Notes under the pieces: generated by a model
Told to the model about the DNA's origin: nothing
Database searches by the model: none
Seen by the model: only the letters and a program-made list of their open reading frames with translations
Program-made: the position numbers and the translations under genes
Shown here: in pieces, positions 60,211 through 64,000 of the stretch
Position numbering within the stretch: the first letter of the stretch is position 1
Layout: every line of letters begins with the position of its first letter
Source of the DNA: Mycobacteroides salmoniphilum
GTDB lineage: Bacteria > Actinomycetota > Actinomycetes > Mycobacteriales > Mycobacteriaceae
Length of the DNA stretch: 64,000 nt
Direction: 5' to 3'
NCBI RefSeq assembly: GCF_004924335.1
Contig: NZ_CP024633.1
Coordinates: forward strand, 2,232,001-2,296,000

Positions 60211-60617
60211 CCCGTGATGTTGAGTTCCACCAGTAGGTTGCGGACCCGCTGTTCGATGTCGTCCCGGATAGGGCGCACGGCCTCAATCGGCTGGCCGGCC
60301 GGGTCGGGTAGGTCCCAGTTCTCGTAGCGTTTCCCGGGGAAGTATGGGCAGGTGTCGCCGCAGCCCATGGTGACCACGACATCTGCGCCTTGCGCGATCT
60401 CGTCGGTCCAGGGTTTGGGGTACTCGCCGGTGATATCGATGCCCCGCTCGGCCATGACTTCGACAGCGGTGGAGTTGATTTCCTTTCCGGGTTCCGAACC
60501 GCCCGACCACCCAACAGCTCGATGACCGGCCATATGCGTGAAGAATCCGAGTGCCATCTGGGAGCGGCCCGCGTTGTGGGTGCACAGAAAAAGCACAGCG
60601 GGCTTACCTTCGGTCAT
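60207..60617 (-). CDS. arsC: Arsenate reductase (low-molecular-weight PTP type)
   Basis: A 136-residue enzyme with the catalytic loop VLFLCTHNAGRSQMA (C-x5-R) and the Asp loop ENWDLPDP. A Cys pair CGDTC lies in VVTMGCGDTCPYFPG. It reduces arsenate to arsenite; the CGDxC pattern is like actinobacterial mycothiol/mycoredoxin-coupled ArsC proteins. The ATG (60617) overlaps the stop of the ACR3 gene (ATGA). Confidence 0.92.
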   Translation of the reverse strand: MTEGKPAVLFLCTHNAGRSQMALGFFTHMAGHRAVGWSGGSEPGKEINSTAVEVMAERGIDITGEYPKPWTDEIAQGADVVVTMGCGDTCPYFPGKRYENWDLPDPAGQPIEAVRPIRDDIEQRVRNLLVELNITG

Positions 60618-61708
60618 TGAACCGCCTCCTTGCGTACGGCTTCGGACATATTCTGTTGCAGCACAGGGGCAAATCGGCGGCGCAGCGCCAGAGAAACGTA
60701 GACGAGCGCAACCAGGACCGGTACTTCGATCAGGGGGCCGACAACGCCGGCCAGCGCTTGGCCGGAAGTGGCGCCCCAGGTGGCGATCGCGACGGCGATG
60801 GCCAATTCGAAATTGTTCCCCGCGGCGGTGAACGCGAGCGTGGCGGTGCGCGGGTAGCCCAACCCCAGGGCAGCGCCAAGTAGATATCCGCCGCCCCACA
60901 TGATCGCGAAGTAGGCCAGCAACGGCACCGCAATCCGAGCGACATCCCATGGCCGAGAAGAGATCTGAGCGCCCTGGAGAGCGAACAAGATCACGATGGT
61001 GAACAGCAGCCCCCATAGGGCCCACGGGCCGACGGTTGGCAGGAATCGTGTTTCGTACCAAGAGCGACCCTTGACCCGTTCTCCGAGACGGCGCGAGATG
61101 TATCCGGCTGCGAGGGGGATTCCCAGGAAGAGAAGCACCGACTTGGCGATCTGCCACGGGGAGGTGTCGATGGCGGTTTGCGGCAGGTGCAGCCAACCGG
61201 GCAGGACGGACAGGTAGAACCAGCCCAGCGCCGCGAACATAAACACCTGAAAGACGGAATTCAACGCAACCAGGAGGGCTGCGGCTTCACGGTCACCGCA
61301 GGCCAGATCGTTCCAGATGATCACCATAGCGATGCAGCGGGCCAGGCCGACAACGATCAAACCAGTTCGGTATTCGGGAAGGTCCGGCAACATCAGCCAT
61401 GCCAGCGCGAACATCAACGCCGGGCCGAGCACCCAGTTCAGGACCAGTGAGCCGATCAGCAGCCCGCGGTCGGCGGTAACGGCATCGAGGCGGTCGTAGC
61501 GCACCTTCGCCAGGACCGGGTACATCATGACGAGCAGCCCGATCGCGATTGGCAGTGAGATCCCGTCGACCTGAACCCTTTCCAGCGCACCGCTCAGTCC
61601 GGGAATCCAACGGCCCAGCAGGAGCCCGCCAGCCATCGCGAGGCCGATCCATACCGGCAGGAACCGGTCCAGCGTCGACAATCTCGTTGCCGCGGTGGGC
61701 ACGCTCAT
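60614..61708 (-). CDS. acr3: Arsenite efflux transporter ACR3
   Basis: A 364-residue transporter with ten membrane segments. The signature RCIAMVIIWNDLACGD contains the essential Cys, and NNFELAIAVAIATWG the conserved Glu region of ACR3. It exports arsenite using the proton gradient. The ATG at 61708 (MSVPTAATRL) overlaps the stop of the ArsI/CadI gene (ATGA). In this operon order, demethylation or binding, export and arsenate reduction are all present. Confidence 0.93.
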   Translation of the reverse strand: MSVPTAATRLSTLDRFLPVWIGLAMAGGLLLGRWIPGLSGALERVQVDGISLPIAIGLLVMMYPVLAKVRYDRLDAVTADRGLLIGSLVLNWVLGPALMFALAWLMLPDLPEYRTGLIVVGLARCIAMVIIWNDLACGDREAAALLVALNSVFQVFMFAALGWFYLSVLPGWLHLPQTAIDTSPWQIAKSVLLFLGIPLAAGYISRRLGERVKGRSWYETRFLPTVGPWALWGLLFTIVILFALQGAQISSRPWDVARIAVPLLAYFAIMWGGGYLLGAALGLGYPRTATLAFTAAGNNFELAIAVAIATWGATSGQALAGVVGPLIEVPVLVALVYVSLALRRRFAPVLQQNMSEAVRKEAVQ

Positions 61709-62136
61709 CCGGGGTGCTCGCACTGGCAGTCTGCGTCGTGAGCGAGGAGCTCGGGACTGGTGCCAAAGGTCTCAGAATCGGCCAAAACTGTGTAGATTTC
61801 CCACTTCTCACGATCGGGCGCGGCCACCCACACCTTGTCTTGCGTCGCGAAGCAGCACGTGGTGCCGATCTCTTCCTCGGTGAACATGCCGGCCTCGGTG
61901 AGGCGAGCAATCTCGGCGTGTACGTGCGCACTGGATTCCACCTGGACTCCCAGATGGTTGATCGTGCCGCCATGACCGGGGTTCTCCAACAGCACCAGCT
62001 TCAGCGGTGGGGAATCGATTGCGAAGTTCGCGTAACCCGGTCTGTGTTTGGCGGGCTGCATGCCAAAGAGCTTGGAGTAGAAGTCGATTGACGCATCGAG
62101 GTCGTCCACATTGAGAGCCAGCTGCACACGGGACAC
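61705..62136 (-). CDS. arsI: ArsI/CadI-family VOC protein (organoarsenical lyase or metal binder)
   Basis: A 143-residue vicinal-oxygen-chelate protein: RVQLALNVDDLDASIDFYSK, INHLGVQVESSAHVHAE and TTCCFATQDKVWVAAPDREK. The adjacent Cys pair (TCCF) and the HLGVQV and KWEIY motifs agree with ArsI, which cleaves the C-As bond of trivalent organoarsenicals, and with mycobacterial CadI. It ends in a Cys-rich tail (DADCQCEHPG). GTG 62136 is preceded by GGAGG at seven bases. It is divergent from arsR. Confidence 0.85.
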   Translation of the reverse strand: MSRVQLALNVDDLDASIDFYSKLFGMQPAKHRPGYANFAIDSPPLKLVLLENPGHGGTINHLGVQVESSAHVHAEIARLTEAGMFTEEEIGTTCCFATQDKVWVAAPDREKWEIYTVLADSETFGTSPELLAHDADCQCEHPG

Positions 62137-62195
62137 CGGTCCACCTCCGGAACTAATGAGATATTCATCGAACTTGTTGTACGCGTTCAGTGTGC

Positions 62196-62223
62196 CACGT
62201 CTTTGACATATGTCAAATACGTG
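62196..62223. promoter_or_regulatory. 28-base ArsR operator palindrome
   Basis: TTTGACATATGTCAAA (62202-62217) is a perfect 16-base palindrome. The flanks CACGT and ACGTG extend it to 28 bases with one mismatched pair. It lies exactly between the divergent arsI start (62136) and arsR start (62238), as expected of an ArsR operator. Confidence 0.8.
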
Positions 62224-62237
62224 GGCATGCTGGAACC

Positions 62238-62597
62238 ATGCCCAAGGCGCTTCCCGTGGTAGACACCACCGGCCCCGTGTGTTGCGCGCCGGTCGCGGCC
62301 GGCCCGATGACTGACGAACAGGCCCTTGAAGTCGCATTGCGGCTCAAGGCACTTGCCGATCCGGTACGGGTCAAAATCATGTCCCAGCTGTTCGGCGCAC
62401 CCCAGGGCGAGATCATCAGTGGTGACCTTGCAGGCATCCTCGGACTCACCGAGTCAACCGTCAGTCACCACATGAACCAATTGCGTAGGGCAGGGCTGGT
62501 GGAATCCGACCGTCGCGGAATGAATGTCTATCACCGACCGGTTCCGGATGCGCTCACCGCGCTCTGCGCAGTTCTGGATCCCACCTGCTGTCGGTAA
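62238..62597 (+). CDS. arsR: ArsR/SmtB-family arsenic repressor
   Basis: A 119-residue winged-helix repressor: LRLKALADPVRVKIMSQLFG, DLAGILGLTESTVSHHMNQL (recognition helix) and YHRPVPDALTALCAVLDPTC. Two vicinal Cys pairs frame it, PVCCAPV near the N-terminus and PTCCR at the end. These differ from the E. coli 'ELCVCDL' site, so arsenite would bind a different thiol set. It is divergent from the efflux operon with a palindrome in between. ATG 62238 is used because nothing upstream looks like the family. Confidence 0.9.
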   Translation: MPKALPVVDTTGPVCCAPVAAGPMTDEQALEVALRLKALADPVRVKIMSQLFGAPQGEIISGDLAGILGLTESTVSHHMNQLRRAGLVESDRRGMNVYHRPVPDALTALCAVLDPTCCR

Positions 62598-62634
62598 GGG
62601 CCGGACAGTGGCGAGTATCGACAGGCCGGCTCTG

Positions 62635-63090
62635 TCAACTAGCTCTACGCGTCGCCGCCAACAGCTCAGCAGACAGCAGCTCCGTCGGGGCCGCGGTGCT
62701 ACCCGGGATGGATGCGTCGGTCATCACATCGTGCGCAAAGTGCGGGTCAGTCATCGGAGGGACCACGAGCAGCACTAGTTGACGACGATCCAGATCGCTG
62801 ATGTAGATGGTGTCCGCCTGCTGAGTGTGGTAGCCGTCCAACGACACCGTACGATCGCCGCAGCGCAGCTGTTTTGGGGCGGCATCCCATTCCTGGATGC
62901 GGTAGATCACCCGCTTGATGGCCCCCAATCGGGGCGCTATCGCATCCAAAAGCATTGGCAGATCTTGTGTTAAATCTCGCGAGTGCGGCCACCATGCGCC
63001 GTCGACGTGCCCGCTCCCGTCACCGTCGGGCTTTAACCGAAGGCGAACGGAGTCGTCACTTTCGAATGGCGAGAATATTTGATGCGTCAT
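62635..63090 (-). CDS. DUF5994 family protein (second copy)
   Basis: A 151-residue homolog of the gene at 59785. It carries GHVDGAWWPHSRDLTQDLPM, then IKRVIYRIQEWDAAPKQLRC and the strand QLVLLVVPPMTDPHFAHDVM. TAGGAGCG precedes the ATG. The two copies bracket the arsenic operon and share the AWWP core but little else. Function unknown. Confidence 0.75.
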   Translation of the reverse strand: MTHQIFSPFESDDSVRLRLKPDGDGSGHVDGAWWPHSRDLTQDLPMLLDAIAPRLGAIKRVIYRIQEWDAAPKQLRCGDRTVSLDGYHTQQADTIYISDLDRRQLVLLVVPPMTDPHFAHDVMTDASIPGSTAAPTELLSAELLAATRRAS

Positions 63091-63386
63091 CAGACGCTCC
63101 TAGCTTCAGCGCCCGTGTCCGGTGCTGAACATTTCGACGACGCCACGCCCATGTGTGGGCGGGTGCAAAATTACCGTCTTCCAGCCAGCTTACTCCGATC
63201 GATAACTCACACAAGTTGGCTGTAAATCTTTGGGTGGAGGTGGTTTTCGGACAACCAGCACTGGACTATCGGCGTTCGCTTAGCCGATCAGCTTGCAGGT
63301 ACTGCCGGTAACAACCGGCGACGCAGAACCAGCCGTAACTACAATCGACTGATGTCGACGACCGCACGCCATGACACCGCTATTCC
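63091..63386. other. Divergent intergenic region before the last gene
   Basis: About 296 bases with no gene. The hairpin-forming GCCCA-TGTG-TGGGC lies near 63149-63162, and GTAACTACAATCG-like AT-richer sequence lies near 63342-63352. It presumably contains promoters for the DUF5994 gene and the membrane-protein gene, but none is convincing. Confidence 0.4.
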
Positions 63387-64000
63387 ATGCTGATCGGCAT
63401 CGCCGCCGCCGTGCTGGCGTGCGTTGGGTATGGGACCGCCTCGGTTCTGCAGGGTTACGGTGCCCGTGAATCCGCGACGAAAGTCCACGGGCCGGCGGGC
63501 GACGGCGCCCCGCCGCTGAAATCGACCATCGCCGCGATGCTGACTCCGGCATTCATCGCCGGGATGGTTCTCGATCTGGTCGGGTTCGCGGGCAGCCTGG
63601 TGTCGGCACGGTTGATTCCGCTGTTCCTCTCCCAGACGATCATGAGCGCCAACCTGGTGGTCACCGCAGTACTTGGTATCGCAGTGTTGGGTGTGCGTCT
63701 GCAACGACGGGACTGGCTGGCAATCTCGGCCGTGCTGCTGTCGTTGTGCGTCCTCGCGATGACGGCCGGCCATCGCGGCGAGGATGCCGCACCGGCGGCC
63801 GTGCACTGGGGTGTGCTGATCGCATCGGTGGTGGTGCTGCTCACTGGCCTCGGCTCTATCCGCCTGCTTGGCACCCGCGCCGCGATCCCGGCGGGATTGT
63901 GCGCCGGGATTCTTTATGGGGCAATGGCTGTCGCGGTCAGAGTCCTCGATGGCCTGGATCCGTTGCGCATCAAGGTCATGCTGTCCGATCCTGCCGCCTA
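63387..64000 (+). CDS. EamA/DMT-like membrane protein (3' end cut by window edge)
   Basis: The first 204 codons of a membrane protein with six visible helices: MLIGIAAAVLACVGYGTASV, MLTPAFIAGMVLDLVGFAGS, NLVVTAVLGIAVLGVRL, WLAISAVLLSLCVLAMTAG, WGVLIASVVVLLTGLGSI and AGLCAGILYGAMAVAVRVL. The arrangement suggests a DMT-superfamily transporter or a permease-like protein of actinobacteria. An in-frame TGA lies just upstream, so the ATG at 63387 is the first possible start. It is cut by the window edge. Confidence 0.7.
   Translation, partial: MLIGIAAAVLACVGYGTASVLQGYGARESATKVHGPAGDGAPPLKSTIAAMLTPAFIAGMVLDLVGFAGSLVSARLIPLFLSQTIMSANLVVTAVLGIAVLGVRLQRRDWLAISAVLLSLCVLAMTAGHRGEDAAPAAVHWGVLIASVVVLLTGLGSIRLLGTRAAIPAGLCAGILYGAMAVAVRVLDGLDPLRIKVMLSDPAA

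Overview
The window looks like a chromosomal segment of a rapidly growing mycobacterium, most likely of the Mycobacteroides abscessus/chelonae group. This rests on a furA-katG pair, a RipD-type inactive NlpC/P60 protein, a mycobacterial hemophore-like protein, a DesA1-type acyl-ACP desaturase, a SigF factor with a UsfX-like anti-sigma factor, PAS-ANTAR and F420/PPOX proteins, high G+C and frequent GTG starts. The species assignment is inference. No rRNA, tRNA, CRISPR array, prophage or insertion sequence was seen. One stretch (about 51.5-51.9 kb) is clearly AT-richer than its surroundings.

Layout. 1-5.2 kb: furA-katG (katG runs off the left edge), a MarR regulator, a GyrA-like/GNAT fusion, RipD, an SRPBCC protein and a FhuF-like ferric reductase. 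5.2-11.5 kb: a Baeyer-Villiger-type monooxygenase, small secreted proteins (two carrying Gly-Thr-Asn-Pro repeats), and a transporter/flavin-monooxygenase operon. 11.6-19.8 kb: an unusual three-gene operon of a 1.8-kilo-residue glutamate synthase, a CysJ-like diflavin reductase and a HemS-like protein, behind an IdeR-like box. 19.9-26.1 kb: hemophore-like protein, universal stress protein, DUF1802, a second diflavin reductase, Hsp15, an AadK/AadE-type nucleotidyltransferase and a third GxNP-repeat secreted protein.

26.3-36.2 kb: a TetR with two acyl-CoA dehydrogenases, a membrane-anchored Hsp70-like protein, an alpha/beta hydrolase lipoprotein, a Pro-rich secreted protein, and a TetR facing an MpaB/Lcp-like oxygenase across a perfect operator palindrome. 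36.6-40.3 kb: a stress-signalling island (SigF-type sigma factor, STAS antagonist, RsbW/UsfX anti-sigma factor, PAS-ANTAR protein) separated by gene-poor DNA. 40.5-45.1 kb: amino-acid permease, PPOX protein and an agmatine-degradation operon (aguB-aguA-tetR) with a readable promoter/operator. 45.2-51.5 kb: a methyltransferase-DUF1295-FAD oxidoreductase operon, a phospholipase D-like gene overlapping a split chromate transporter, and an acyltransferase-3. 51.9-59.4 kb: PPOX protein, a NasN-like nitrate reductase fused to its own diflavin reductase, an amidohydrolase and DesA. 59.8-64 kb: two DUF5994 proteins flanking an arsenic operon (arsR divergent from an ArsI/CadI protein, ACR3 and ArsC), then a membrane protein cut by the right edge.

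Themes: iron and heme handling linked to redox enzymes (FurA, FhuF-like, HemS-like, hemophore-like, IdeR-like box), three diflavin reductase modules that each seem attached to a different electron acceptor, many TetR/MarR/ArsR regulators with visible palindromes, and tightly overlapping operons in which start codons overlap the preceding stop.
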